Shown here in pieces: positions 11,381 through 21,989 of a DNA stretch of 64,000 nucleotides (position 1 is the first letter of the stretch; the number at the start of each line of letters is the position of its first letter). The DNA lies in NCBI RefSeq assembly GCF_905163445.1, contig NC_053182.1:4154001-4218000 (forward strand), read 5' to 3'. A program made the position numbers and the translations under genes. The notes beneath the pieces are model-generated. The model was given only the letters and a program-made list of their open reading frames with translations. It was not told where the DNA came from and searched no databases. Source of the stretch: Pararge aegeria. Taxonomy: Eukaryota > Arthropoda > Insecta > Lepidoptera > Nymphalidae.

Positions 11381-11532
11381 TTGTCACTACTACCTATATT
11401 ACTATCTAGTATCGATTTTACATAACATTCATAATTCGTTTAAAGGAAATTGCATGCAATTCTACAATAACTAGCAAGTGACATCTTGGAGATGTCTCTT
11501 AGAAAGTTCAAAGTTTGTATTAAACGCAAGCT

Positions 11533-11775
11533 TATAGAAAAGTCCTATTATAGTATAAAGAAAGGACTACGTAATCGATAAAAAGCTTGGGTGTGAATTA
11601 TTGCTCTAACCAGGTTGTTCTTCTAATAATTTTAAATGACATTGTGAGATGGTGATAACAAAAAAAAAATCACCCGGCTAAGTTTGTTGTGGGCTTCTTC
11701 TTAGACCAGGACGCGTTTGGAACCCTCGTAGCTTTAGTTTTAAGTTTACGAATGTGGTTATCGCCATCATCTCAC
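11533..11775 (-). repeat. dispersed repeat D, copy 2
   Basis: Reverse complement of the repeat at 5345-5575 (plus strand GAAAAGTCCTATTATAGTAT, CACCCGGCTAAGTTTGTTGT). A second TCAAAGTCAAAAATATCTTT segment lies at about 11952-11978. Confidence 0.6.
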
Positions 11776-12092
11776 TACCGTGTAATTCTCAGTGCCACTT
11801 ATGGGCAAAAGTTCTTACCCTTACTGATTATATCAACATCTAACAGGGCACTGCGTGATGAAAATATTATCCAGTCTATGTTATACAAAGAATTGATGGA
11901 AACTATCTGTAAGATACCTTTATCTAGAATTGGGGTTTATAAAAAATGTAAAGTCAAAGTCAAAAATATCTTTATTCAAACTTATGGATAGGCAGTGTAA
12001 GTGTTATTAAAATTCTACCTTTAAGTATTTATAACTCTTACTGGAGATTTTCTCCATTTTATACCATTTGCATATCCTGTGCATTATACCAC

Positions 12093-12107
12093 CTATGCAC
12101 GCCACTG
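12093..12107 (+). mobile_element. terminal scrap of the hAT-type MITE
   Basis: Only TATGCACGCCACTG remains; no partner terminus nearby. Confidence 0.4.
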
Positions 12108-12639
12108 CCTCTTTCTTATTGTGGGAGGAGATCCATGCCATGTAGCGGGCCAGTAATGTATTGATATGATAAAGAGATAATTGAAATTGTTATTCTATAT
12201 ATTTCAGTTAAAACTTTCGTAGTAAGACTAGGATGGGCAGACAGACAGTCATCGTATACGGGTTATTGTTTCCGAAATTAAATTAAATATAACCATCACG
12301 TTATAGTGATGCTGAGTGCTGCTAAATGTGGCTAGTAAATTAACCTTTTAACGATTTATTTAAATTACTAATGAACTAAATTCACGCTAACACTGACTTC
12401 AAAGCAAAAGAATAATGTTACTCTTGAGCATATCTTCTTAAAAGTTTTCCACTTCAAACGATTTATTAGATCTACATCTAAATGTCGTTTGTCGTTTTAA
12501 CTTTTTTCTTTCCCAAAGGAAGAAATCTATAAATAGATTTTGTCTTTTGTGAAAAAACAAAGAATACTCTTTAATAATTCATATTATTATCGTTTTTTAA
12601 TATTTAGTTCTTGTTGCACAAACTTGTGCGCGAGATTTC

Positions 12640-12810
12640 GCTTTGTGGAGATAATATCATGTTTTAATAAGTATTTTGCGCTCTTTAATAATTAGCACAG
12701 GTATGTGTCTTGTGCGATAAATAAATAATAAACGCACTCGTATGATGTTTCATTCATCAAACGATGATTTCAGAAAAATATGGTGTAGTAGTATAATTTG
12801 TTTAAATAAT
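12640..12810. repeat. counterpart of the segment at 6420-6720
   Basis: CTTTGTGGAGATAATATCAT, TTGTGCGATAAATAAATAA, ACGCACTCGTATG, AAAATATGGTGTAGTA. Confidence 0.6.
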
Positions 12811-12839
12811 TTTAGGTTAAGGATACCTGCGCAAAGATT

Positions 12840-13250
12840 CATTTAAGCCAACACAAGATTAGGTAATAAAATTTTAAAACTTAGACCCTTATAAAGTGCA
12901 ACTGTTGAGTCTAGCATTTATAAGAAGAATCATCATTTCAAACCAGTGGTAGCCCTAAATAATATAATAAGCATACATTTTTAATTAATGTTCAAACTTT
13001 TAGAAACTGCTTAGAATGGACCTATTTATTATCTTGGAATAAGAAAAGAAGCATAAACCTAAAATGTATTTCAAACATTAATAATCGTGGATACGTTATT
13101 CATTTGGACATTATAGGGACTCAATTATATCGTATTAATAAATACACAACCATTAAATTAATATTCTGTTTTATTTACACGAATACATAATATGCTTAGA
13201 CAGATATTTACACAGCATTATCTACAGATGGTTATTAGTATTAGTGAATA
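12840..13250. repeat. CP-c 3' flank shared with CP-d
   Basis: Aligns with 17140-17970 (GCCAACACAAGATTAGGTAA, AACTGTTGAGTCT, AATAAATACACAACCATTA, ATAATATGCTTAGACAGATA), apart from the SINE at 17266-17568 and a shorter extra stretch there. Confidence 0.8.
13170..13175 (-). terminator. poly(A) signal of CP-c
   Basis: AATAAA on the minus strand about 80 nt after the stop, in the 3' UTR segment that is nearly identical to that of CP-d. Confidence 0.7.
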
Positions 13251-13252
13251 CT

Positions 13253-14312
13253 TTACTTTACCCAGTAGTTGGAAGGGTAGCCGTAAGCTGAGTAACCCAG
13301 AGGGTTGGACCATCCGTAGGTTGAGTAGTAAGGAGACGCGTAACCTGAGAGGGAACTGTAGGCAAGGGAGGGAACTGAAGGTACGGAGCTGTAGACAGAG
13401 GGTACGGAGCTGTAGACGGAGGGGACGGAGTTGTACACGGAAGGCACTGATCTGTATACTGAAGGCACGGTGTTGTACACTGAAGGATACGCACTGTACA
13501 CTGAGGGTGTAACGTATGAACCAGTGACTACTGGAGAAGATGAGGCGTACACGGTGGGGGAGGCAACCAAAGCAGAAGATACGGTGCGGGCGGCAACAAC
13601 CGCGGGTGCGGAAGCAACAACGGGAGTAGTAGCAACCACAGGAGTCGCGGCAACCACAGTCTTAGCGGCTACCAAAGGTTCCTTGCGTACAACCGCGTTG
13701 AATCCGTTGACATCATCAGCAGTGTAGTCTACGATCCTCTGGGTGCCATCGGGGTCGACCAAGGAGTACTGTCCAACCACGTTTCCTCCGACGCGGGTTT
13801 CGGATTGGCTCTTGTAGTCGCCAGTGTTGGGGTCGGCTACGTCGTAGGAGAAGCTGGACGAGTCGCCGTCTACTTTTACTAGGACTGAGCTGTGAGCCAC
13901 AGCCACCAGGGCGAGAACTACGACGAACTGCAACAAATAAATGAATAGTACAATTTTACTAGACACCATAACATGCTTCGTGTAGTCTTATAACGTCCGA
14001 CTACCGAGCACAGTTATAAAAGACAGGACTCGAACTCGTTCAGTGTCTATGGTTGGTGGCAATTAAGTTCTTTATAGGAGTTCTGAATCGTTCTTAAGTT
14101 TACTATCAAATATTGGTTTGAAAATAAATTCAGTTGTTAGGATGATTCATTACTTTCAGTTCTATTGATGTCTAACGTCTGGGCGCAGACTTCTTCATAT
14201 GACTGAGAAACTTAGAGCTAAAACCCTCCACGCTAATTCAATGCAGGTTGGCGAGTCAGCATAATACAGAAAATTTATAAAAATAGAGTAAGATATTTAC
14301 CTTAGCGACCAT
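13253..14312 (-). CDS. RR-2 cuticular protein (CP-c), two exons
   Basis: Secreted chitin-binding cuticle protein, tandem paralogue of CP-b and CP-d. Exon 1 is 14312-14301 (M-V-A-K), the intron 14300-13928, and exon 2 13927-13253, giving 228 aa. The domain order is as in CP-b: signal peptide, RR-2 at about residues 28-90, Val/Ala stretch, then VPSVYxS heptads. It differs from CP-b and CP-d by four extra residues in the tail (VPSVPSLAYSS in place of VPSAYSS) and by several substitutions in the repeats. An in-frame ATG inside the intron at 13969 would read through the splice acceptor into exon 2 and give another hydrophobic N-terminus. I prefer the microexon start because it has the TATA box and matches all the paralogues. 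Confidence 0.93.
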
Positions 14313-14334
14313 TGTTGCTATTGTAATTGAATTT

Positions 14335-14460
14335 TGTCAAGTGATACATTTTACACATCACTGGCCGCTTTTATACGATGCTTATATTACGACCTGTTTC
14401 CAAATAGGCACTGGTTAGTATTTAAAAAGTGATAACTACTTTAAATAGTCATTAAAAGTT
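14335..14460 (-). promoter_or_regulatory. CP-c core promoter and upstream block
   Basis: TATAAAA is on the minus strand at 14375-14369, in the same position relative to the ATG as in CP-b. The upstream block is at 14391-14460 (plus-strand CCTGTTTCCAAATAGGCACT, GATAACTACTTTAAATAGTC). Confidence 0.8.
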
Positions 14461-15297
14461 AAATTTATCGAAATACAAGGGCGTTGATGTAATTCTTCAT
14501 GTACAATTAGAAAACATATCTAAAATTCGAAAGCTTCCTTCCTACTAGAGTGAAAAGGTCTATCGAAAAGAGGTCTGCGATGGTAAAATTGGATTTTCAG
14601 GGTTATGAAATTACTAAGTAGCGTATATAAGTTACATGAAATCAGCCTTCTGTAAAGGTTACAAAACTTAGAACTTCTGCTTAAAGTTTTTATAATAAAA
14701 TATTATAATAAATATGAGTAGTTATACCAGGGGGATAAAAGCGTGACTTGGAAAAGTTAATTATTAAACCTTGAAATTTGGAACGTATATTTCTTCTAGA
14801 GCAAGTTTTACGACCAAATTTAAATCTATTCAGTATAAAAGGAACAATTACCTACTTGAGTTTGTGACACGCAGGGACTGGCTGGTAATTAGGGACTGTA
14901 AAAGGCGTTTGAGTTTCAAGATTGATTTTAACAATAAACTTATGAAATTATATACTATGTAACTACGACTCCTTTAAAAACAACACTTTCATCCAATTTT
15001 CCAATTTACGTTTAAATTAAAAAAAAAAAACTTCCATAGCGGATATCAACATCTTGAATTAAATCTATATTGTATAATGTATTTGCTCCTGAATTTAAAA
15101 ACGTGGGACTCTCATACAGTCTTTCAACGAACTTAATATTCTATTTAGGGAAGATTTGAAAATAAGCTTGTTATTTTTTACTTCGTACTTAAGTACCGTC
15201 AAAATTAGTCCAGCTCTTTTAGGGATTAGTCGGTACCAAAAAAGAGACAGACAAAAACAATTTCGTTACGGTTTTTTGTCTTTAAAGTAATATAACG

Positions 15298-15342
15298 TGT
15301 ATTTCATTTCATTCATTTCATTCATTTCATTCATTCATTCAT
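15298..15342. repeat. (TTCAT)n/(ATTC)n microsatellite
   Basis: Found only in the CP-c 5' flank; the aligned CP-b flank lacks it. Confidence 0.85.
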
Positions 15343-15404
15343 TATAACTTTCATACGTATTTAGTAAAAAGCTGTTACTTTATTTAACCAACATTTATAT
15401 TTAT

Positions 15405-15670
15405 AAGCTAGAGGAGGCCTTTGTCAATGGGCAATTTGAAACGCGCGACATATTTTAATCTATTTTGATATTATATAGTTACTAAATTATTCTTTTTTAC
15501 TATTCTAATAATGATATCAACAAATTAAATTTAATGTAATATTTTTTTATGATAACGTAACGTATTGTAAATGTTTTTGATGAAGTTAAATAATTTTAAT
15601 TTGCATTGTTTTATCGCATGTTTCTAAAAATAAAGGCTATTTTTTTATATATTAAAAATTATTTGTTTAT
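15405..15670 (+). mobile_element. insert in the CP-c 5' flank, LINE-like 3' end
   Basis: Interrupts sequence aligned between the CP-b and CP-c flanks. It begins near GAGGAGGCCTTTGTC and ends with AATAAAGGCTATTTTTT. The LINE assignment rests on those motifs only. Confidence 0.45.
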
Positions 15671-15871
15671 ATATACGCAAAGGTTTCTGACATTACTATT
15701 CAAAAACAAGTTCTAGCGTTGGGTTATCTCAAAAATCCACGGTACTGTATCTGTAATTCCGTACTTATGTTGCGTTTCCATTTTCTAGCGTAACAAACTT
15801 TAAGCACCGTGGCAGAAAATATTTTGTTTGTTTGTTTGAAGGTTTTATCTAATTGTAGTGTAGTCTTTGTC

Positions 15872-15920
15872 TAATTTGTATAAAATGTGTGTGTGTGCAA
15901 CACACATTTTATACAAATTA
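15872..15920. repeat. perfect inverted repeat
   Basis: 20-bp arms (TAATTTGTATAAAATGTGTG) with a TG-rich 9-nt spacer. Confidence 0.9.
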
Positions 15921-15959
15921 AACACAAATACAGAAGAAACTTAGAATATAAAATAGCGC

Positions 15960-16025
15960 GTGCAAAGGCGGTCTTATCACTTAAGCGATCTCTTCCAGAC
16001 AACCTTTGTCGTTAGGAAAAACCGA
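15960..16025 (-). mobile_element. short LINE 3' fragment
   Basis: Minus strand GTTGTCTGGAAGAGATCGCT then TAAGTGATAAGACCGCC, related to the TAGCGATAAG family. Confidence 0.45.
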
Positions 16026-16029
16026 AGGA

Positions 16030-17140
16030 ACGGGGTGGTGCAGCAATTTCAGTTAAAAAATATATATTTATATATTTTATTATTGACTGTACTTTAAAAT
16101 TTATAAACACCGTTCTAAATTTAATTAGCTTTTGGATATTTTTCATTAATTCTTTGTACAAGAGAAAAAATAAAATTTTCATTGCGCAGTGCCTTATAGG
16201 TTAGATAATCAGTCTGAGGGTATGACTTTTGTACAAACATATGCTCGGAGAGGCTATAACATATTTCTATTGCACTTAAATAAAAGCTTGAAATTTTCGC
16301 AGCAATAACAGATTATTTTAGGAGACACGTAAACTGACACTTGGCAGTAGAAAAAAATATTGATTCGGTTTTTGTCTTATATTTATACAAAAAACAAAAA
16401 ATATGATAATACAAACACAAAATATCATACCTTGTGGCAAGAACCATAGACAAGTAAGGTTCAATGAGTTGCCTAGTGAAAATCGATTGGTGAAAGGTAA
16501 ATGTATGCCTTGAAAAATCAAATTTAATTAGGCGTTACTTACTTTGGCATTGCCTTATCCGCCGTTAGGGCAAACGGACAAATGTTCGATATTAACACTG
16601 ACTTCACAGCGTATAAAAAAATAATTTATTTGCCATCTTCTGACGACTTACGACTAATATTCATCCACTTCGCACGAGTCAGTAAAATTGACTCGATAGA
16701 ATAAAACGTCTATAACGAAACTTTCAATTGAGTTTTTCTTAGTTATTTAATTAATTTTATGATTTTTTTTTTAAATGCTCTCTATTATAGTAGACATTAC
16801 CTACGGAGTATTTTGGATGTTTTTTTTTAGTTACTAATTTCTTATGCTTTTTTTATCAAGCATGGAATGGAAACACATCAATAAAATATTATATATAATT
16901 TATAGCGAGCTCAACGAATCCTTTAAATCATAAAAATTATCAAATAAAATTGCATAAAACAACATCACGTACTGAAATTTAATCCGGTCATGTCACGCTC
17001 ATAAGATAGTTGTGGACTTGTATCGTGAATGTAGTTACTTTGTTCTACAGATAGAAATCCATAAATCAATTTTCTGCTATGAAAAAAAAACAACAATTTT
17101 TTTTAAATATTTATTTCTTCTTAGGTTGATGAAAGTACAC
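16030..17140. other. intergenic between CP-c and CP-d
   Basis: AT-rich, no gene and no repeat that I recognise. The 67-codon minus-strand frame at 16318-16521 has no coding signal. Confidence 0.5.
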
Positions 17141-17265
17141 AGATCAATAAAAGCCAACACGCAAGATTAGGTAATTAAATTTTAAAACTTTGACTTTTAT
17201 AAATAGCAACTGTTGAGTCTCGCATTTGTAAAAAAACCATCATTAAAAACCAGACTTGAATAATA

Positions 17266-17568
17266 TCATCATCATATCAACTCATTATCGACTCACTACA
17301 GGGCACGGGTCTCCTCCCACGCTGAGAAGGGATTAAGGCCGTAGTCCCCCACGCTGGCAGTGCGGATTGGTGGACTCCACACAACTTTGAGAACATTATC
17401 GAGAACTATGAGGCATGCAGGTTAACTCACGATGATTTCCTTCACCGTTGAAGCAAGTGCTATTTTACAACCTAAAACGCACATAACTTTAAAAAGTTAC
17501 AGATGCGTGCTGGGATTCAAACTCGGCCCCCGAAAGTTTAGTCGAGCCCACCAGGCTATCACCGCCTT
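17266..17568 (-). mobile_element. SINE family C inserted in the CP-d 3' flank
   Basis: Minus strand: tRNA-like head (GCGGTGATAGCCTGGTGGGC), CGAGTTTGAATCCCAGCACG, body GCATGCCTCATAGTTC and the end TGAGTTGATATGATGATG. It interrupts sequence that is continuous after CP-c, so it postdates that duplication. Confidence 0.75.
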
Positions 17569-17888
17569 CAATTGGTAAATAATATAACGAACATATTTTT
17601 TTTATTTTACCTGTTAAAAATATTGAAAGAAATATCTATCATATCTTACCCGAAATTTTAAATCAAAGACCAATATAATCAACCATACAGTACAAATTAA
17701 TAATTCGTCTAAACTTTATGAAACTGCTTAGAATTGACTTATTTGTTATTTGGAATAATAAAAGAAGTCATAATAAACCTATTTTTTTTTAAACATGAAT
17801 TATAGTGGATACGTAAATCATTTTAAGATTATTGGGGTCCAATTATTATTCTATTAATAAATACACAACCATTATATTAATATTCTGT

Positions 17889-17894
17889 TTTATT
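17889..17894 (-). terminator. poly(A) signal of CP-d
   Basis: AATAAA on the minus strand about 80 nt after the stop, in a 3' UTR shared with CP-c. Confidence 0.7.
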
Positions 17895-17971
17895 TACACG
17901 AATACATAATATGCTTAGACAGATATTTACACAGCATTATCTACAGATGGTTATTAGTATTAGTGAACACT

Positions 17972-19586
17972 TTACTTTACCCAGTAGTTGGAAGGGTAGC
18001 CGTAAGCTGAGTAACCCAGAGGGTTGGACCATCCGTAGGTTGAGTAGTAAGGGGACGCGTAACCTGAGAGGGAACTGTAGGCAGAAGGTACGGAGCTGTA
18101 GACAGAGGGTACGGAGCTGTAGACGGAGGGTACGGAACTGTACACGGAAGGCACTGATCTGTATACTGAAGGCACGGTGTTGTACACTGATGGGTACGCA
18201 CTGTACACTGAGGGTGTAACGTATGAACCAGTGACTACTGGAGAAGATGAGGCGTACACGGTAGGGGAGGCAACCACAGCAGAAGATACGGTGCGGGCGG
18301 CAACAACAGCGGGTGCGGAAGCAACAACGGGAGTAGCGGCAACCACAGGAGTCGCGGCAACCACAGTCTTAGCAGCTACCAAAGGTTCCTTGCGTACAAC
18401 AGCGTTGAATCCGTTGACATCATCAGCAGTGTAGTCTACAATCCTCTGAGTGCCATCGGGGTCGACCAAGGAGTACTGTCCAACCACGTTTCCTCCGACG
18501 CGGGTTTCGGATTGGCTCTTGTAGTCACCAGTGTTCGGGTCGGCTACGTCGTAGGAGAAGCTGGACGAGTCGCCGTCTACTTTGACCAGGGGAAGGACTG
18601 AGCTGTGAGCCACAGCCACCAGGGCGAGTACTACGACGAACTACAACAAAATAAAAATAAGGTTAATAAACGATATAGATTAACTATTATCATCCTTAGC
18701 CTGACGTCTCGTTGATGAGCACAGGTCATATAGTAGATAGATCTTCCACAGCACTACCATTTAGCTTTTGGGTTACAGAAGATTTATAATTGAGATAAAC
18801 ATCGTACTAGCTGTTACCGGCGACTTCGTCCGCGTTTGTTATTTTTCTAAAGCATTCCTTAGGAACGGTTTGTTTGGGAGGAGTGTGGCATTGAATTTAA
18901 GTGTAGTTCTACTGATTTTATTAAGTTATGTATTCTTGTAAAAAGAAATCGGGTTAGTTCAAAAAAAAAACTTTTTCAATTTATTCTACGAATAACTATT
19001 TTGTTTAAGTGAAGTCGTTAGTTTTTTTAAACTTGCGATAACTGCTAAATTATTTTACCGATTGGGATGAATCTAAAATATTTTACTGCTGCATAAATAA
19101 TGATAAAAACCCCTTTTTTTGATAATTGAATAACAATTAACACTCCGAAACTAATGTAGCCTACTTTTGTTTCCTCTTTCCTCTTTTGTTCTATCTTTTA
19201 AAATTTTTGAACACAAAAGCAGATAGCTTTGTTTTTTTTATGGCGAAGGAATGGTTAAAATTAGTCAGGTACAAACAAACAAACAAATCTTTTCGCTTTA
19301 TAATATATAGTATAGATCACCTTAGTATCGGCAAACAATCTCTACAAAATAGGCTTGTGCAGAGATCCTAAACAGCGGTCTATAAATATTGATGAAACAA
19401 TCACATGTAAATAAAATACTGCTATCACGCTTATCGTTTTTAGCGTTATGAATATCTACTTAAAATCTAATAAAGAGATGCTTAAGGCTAAAACCCTCAT
19501 CGCTGCTCTAATGCAGGTAGGTGAGGCAATACACTTCAGTCACGATATTATTAAAATAATGTAAGTTATTTTACCTTAGCCACCAT
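17972..19586 (-). CDS. RR-2 cuticular protein (CP-d), two exons
   Basis: Secreted chitin-binding cuticle protein, third member of the tandem trio. Exon 1 is 19586-19575 (M-V-A-K), the intron 19574-18641 (acceptor TTGTAG rather than CAG), and exon 2 18640-17972, giving 226 aa. The signal peptide is residues 1-17 and the RR-2 domain about 30-92. Two extra residues (Leu-Pro) follow the mature N-terminus compared with CP-b. From there to the stop the coding sequence is almost the same as CP-b, including the tail heptads, whereas its 3' UTR matches CP-c. The intron is longer than in CP-b and CP-c because of inserted repeat sequence, including a Helitron-like end at 18807. Confidence 0.93.
18807..18860 (-). 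mobile_element. Helitron-like 3' end in the CP-d intron
   Basis: Minus strand AACGCGGACGAAGTCGCCGG then TAACAGCTAG|T. The inner boundary is unclear. Confidence 0.45.
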
Positions 19587-19604
19587 TGTTGCTATTGCAA
19601 GTGA

Positions 19605-19732
19605 AACTTGTCAAATGATACAGTTTACATCTCACTAGAAGCTTTTATACAATTCCTAGTTGACGACCTGTTTCTAAATAGGCACTGGTTAATCTTTAAA
19701 AAAGTAATAATTACTTGAAATAGTCATTAAAC
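19605..19732 (-). promoter_or_regulatory. CP-d core promoter and upstream block
   Basis: TATAAAA is on the minus strand at 19649-19643. The upstream block at 19664-19730 (plus-strand CCTGTTTCTAAATAGGCACT, AAGTAATAATTACTT) is the closest match to CP-b. Similarity to CP-b and CP-c stops near 19786, where a Helitron-like insert begins. Confidence 0.8.
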
Positions 19733-19786
19733 GGTATATTATATTGAAAATACAAGGGCGTTGATGTTAATACTTTATGCCAAATA

Positions 19787-20453
19787 TCTATACTTATAAT
19801 AAAACTATAACTGGAAGATTTCTGTACATTTAAAATATTTTGAAAATTTTGACCGGAGGATGCTTTATAATCGATACTGAGTCTAAAACAGATTTTTATA
19901 AAAAAAATTCTGTCCGTTAGATTTAACTAAAATGATGTATTGTTGTAGCTGATATGCCGGGTCAACAAATAGGATACTTTTTATCCCGATAAACAATGTT
20001 TCTTCCGGGAAAAGGGATAATTTTTTTTTATACATTTTACTTCATAGCTCCGTTAAATTTGAACCGATTTTAATAATTCTATTTTTATTTGAAAGTGTAT
20101 GCTATCAAGTATGTATTGTCTTATTTTAATAAGGATCTAATAAATATTGTCGGAGATAAAGTATTAATATAGGATCTCTTCACAAATAACAGTAAGTTGC
20201 GAGGCACATGGGACAACCATCGAATGCATGCGTACCATACTAATATTATAAATGTTAAAGTTTCTGAGGATGGTTGTATGGATGGATGTATGTTTGTACG
20301 TATTAACTAAAATAATGACAACTTACTAACTCAGTATACCACGTAAAATGATAGTAGGTACATAGCTAGCCTCGAAGATTATGATGTTAGCATCAGATCT
20401 ATTCCGGCTTCTCGATTGACTCATACGCGGACGAAGCCGCGAGGGTCCGCTAG
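19787..20453 (+). mobile_element. Helitron-like element upstream of CP-d
   Basis: 667 bp starting A|TCTATACTTATAATAAAACT and ending GCGGACGAAGCCGCG...GGTCCGCTAG|T, a hairpin directly before CTAG. It sits where similarity between the CP-d flank and the CP-b/CP-c flanks stops. An inner start-like motif (CATACTAATATTATAAATG, about 20235) suggests one element nested in another. Confidence 0.6.
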
Positions 20454-21162
20454 TATGAACATATAAATAATAATTTTAGATTGTCGAAGTGCTACGTGTA
20501 TGTAAAGTTTGAGGAAAATTTATCAAAAAACCTTATAGTAATTCATACTGGCCTTATTTATAAAAATAACTTCGAAAAGTTAGAGGTGTGTGCTGGTTAT
20601 TGCACTAGATGTGAAAAGGACGAACATACTGTTCTGATTGTTCGTCGACTGTGTGGATCGGCAAACTAAATATAAATATAATACTAATAATATAGTTTCA
20701 CTGTTAATTTAATTTCCGTTGCTACGTAGTACAACACTAAAAACCTGTTCTGCAGTTGCTATAGGCTGTTCTTTTTTTCGCTTGGTTACGGTAACTTTTT
20801 ATCGCAATTTTTTTTGTTAAATAATTAATATTGAACAAAAAACTGCAAAACAAAACACTGCTTTTCGTTTGCTATTTGTTGCACTTCATATTTTAGTTTT
20901 CATATTACTTTTACTAATATTAAAACTCTGATTGTCCGTCTGTCTGTCCGTCTGTTTGTTTGTGACCTTTTCACGACCAAACGGCTTAACAGATGTTAAT
21001 GAAACTTGGCAAGGAAATAGATTATATCTTGGATATGAATATAGGCTTTATTTTGTCTTAAAAACAATGTTGAAAAGGTGAAATAGAGGATAAAAGTTTA
21101 TATGAAAGTCCTATGTTTTTGAAGTTAGATGCGTGGAAATCGGAATTTAGGTTATAAATATA

Positions 21163-21369
21163 AGCGTAGCTTGTGTTATGGGTACTAAGATGACTGATGA
21201 ATATTTTGATGAAAATATACTTAAATACATATAATATACAACTAAACACCCAGATACTGTAAAGTACCTATTATTGTTCATCGCACAAACATTTTCCAGT
21301 TGTGGGAATCGAACCCACGGCCTTGGACTCATAAAGCATGGTCGCTGCCCACTGCACCAGTCCGCCGTT
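21163..21369 (-). mobile_element. SINE family A
   Basis: Minus strand: tRNA-like head (B box near 21306-21317), AACATTTTCCAGTTGTGGGA region on the plus strand, body to AAGCGTAGCTTGTGTTATGG. Missing the last 40 or so bp of the family. Confidence 0.8.
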
Positions 21370-21378
21370 TGCAATTTT

Positions 21379-21590
21379 TTTGTTTGCTTGTACCCAATAG
21401 ATCCCGAAAGTACTGGACTGATTTTAGCCATTTCTTCAAGAAAAGAAAGCTCAACACATGCTTTAATTTATTTTTAATGAAATTGGATATCTTTAAGAAA
21501 ATTGTATAATAATGTAACCCAAAGTAGATTTTTTTCCAACAAAATCATTATTTGGCGTGCTTTGAGAAAATCTACTAGTTCATAAGCGAA
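21379..21590 (+). repeat. dispersed repeat I, copy 1
   Basis: GATCCCGAAAGTACTGGACT, a CTTTAAGAAAATTG segment and CATTATTTGGCGTGCTTTGA; also found at 29042-29345. Confidence 0.5.
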
Positions 21591-21834
21591 AGGTTTTGCG
21601 TATGCTGTGCATCTAATGTCAATATAATAAGGAATATAATGGGAATTTGAATTGTAATTTTTCGTTGTAGAATACTGTTTTTGCTTACTATTTGTGAACT
21701 CGCTATCCTTACATAAACCGTTTCTTTTCTAAGGATGACACTATTGTGTAAGGCTATGCATTAAACGTTTTTTTTTTTATCAATAAAGGAAAAAATATAT
21801 TTTGTATGTAAAATCGCTGGTAGACAAACTAAAT

Positions 21835-21985
21835 ACTAAACTGCTGAGTTTCTTGCCGGCTTCTTCTCGGTAGAATCTGCCTTTTGAACCGGTGGTAGAA
21901 TCACTAAAAACAGACAGACTTGACGTTTCAAAAGTGCTTATATTAGGCCTACTTGAAATAAATGAATTTTGAAAATAAATTTAAA
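21835..21985 (+). mobile_element. LINE 3' UTR fragment (TTTGAA-tail family)
   Basis: Plus strand has GAGTTTCTTGCCGGCTTCTT, AACCGGTGGTAGAATCACT and GGCCTACTTGAAATAAATG, as in the copy at 42000-42421. Confidence 0.65.
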
Positions 21986-21989
21986 AAAA

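Larger units (their letters stand above)
14400..15830. repeat. CP-c 5' flank, duplicated
   Basis: Counterpart of 10000-11380. Carries two extra segments (15298-15342 and 15405-15670) that the CP-b flank lacks. Confidence 0.8.
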
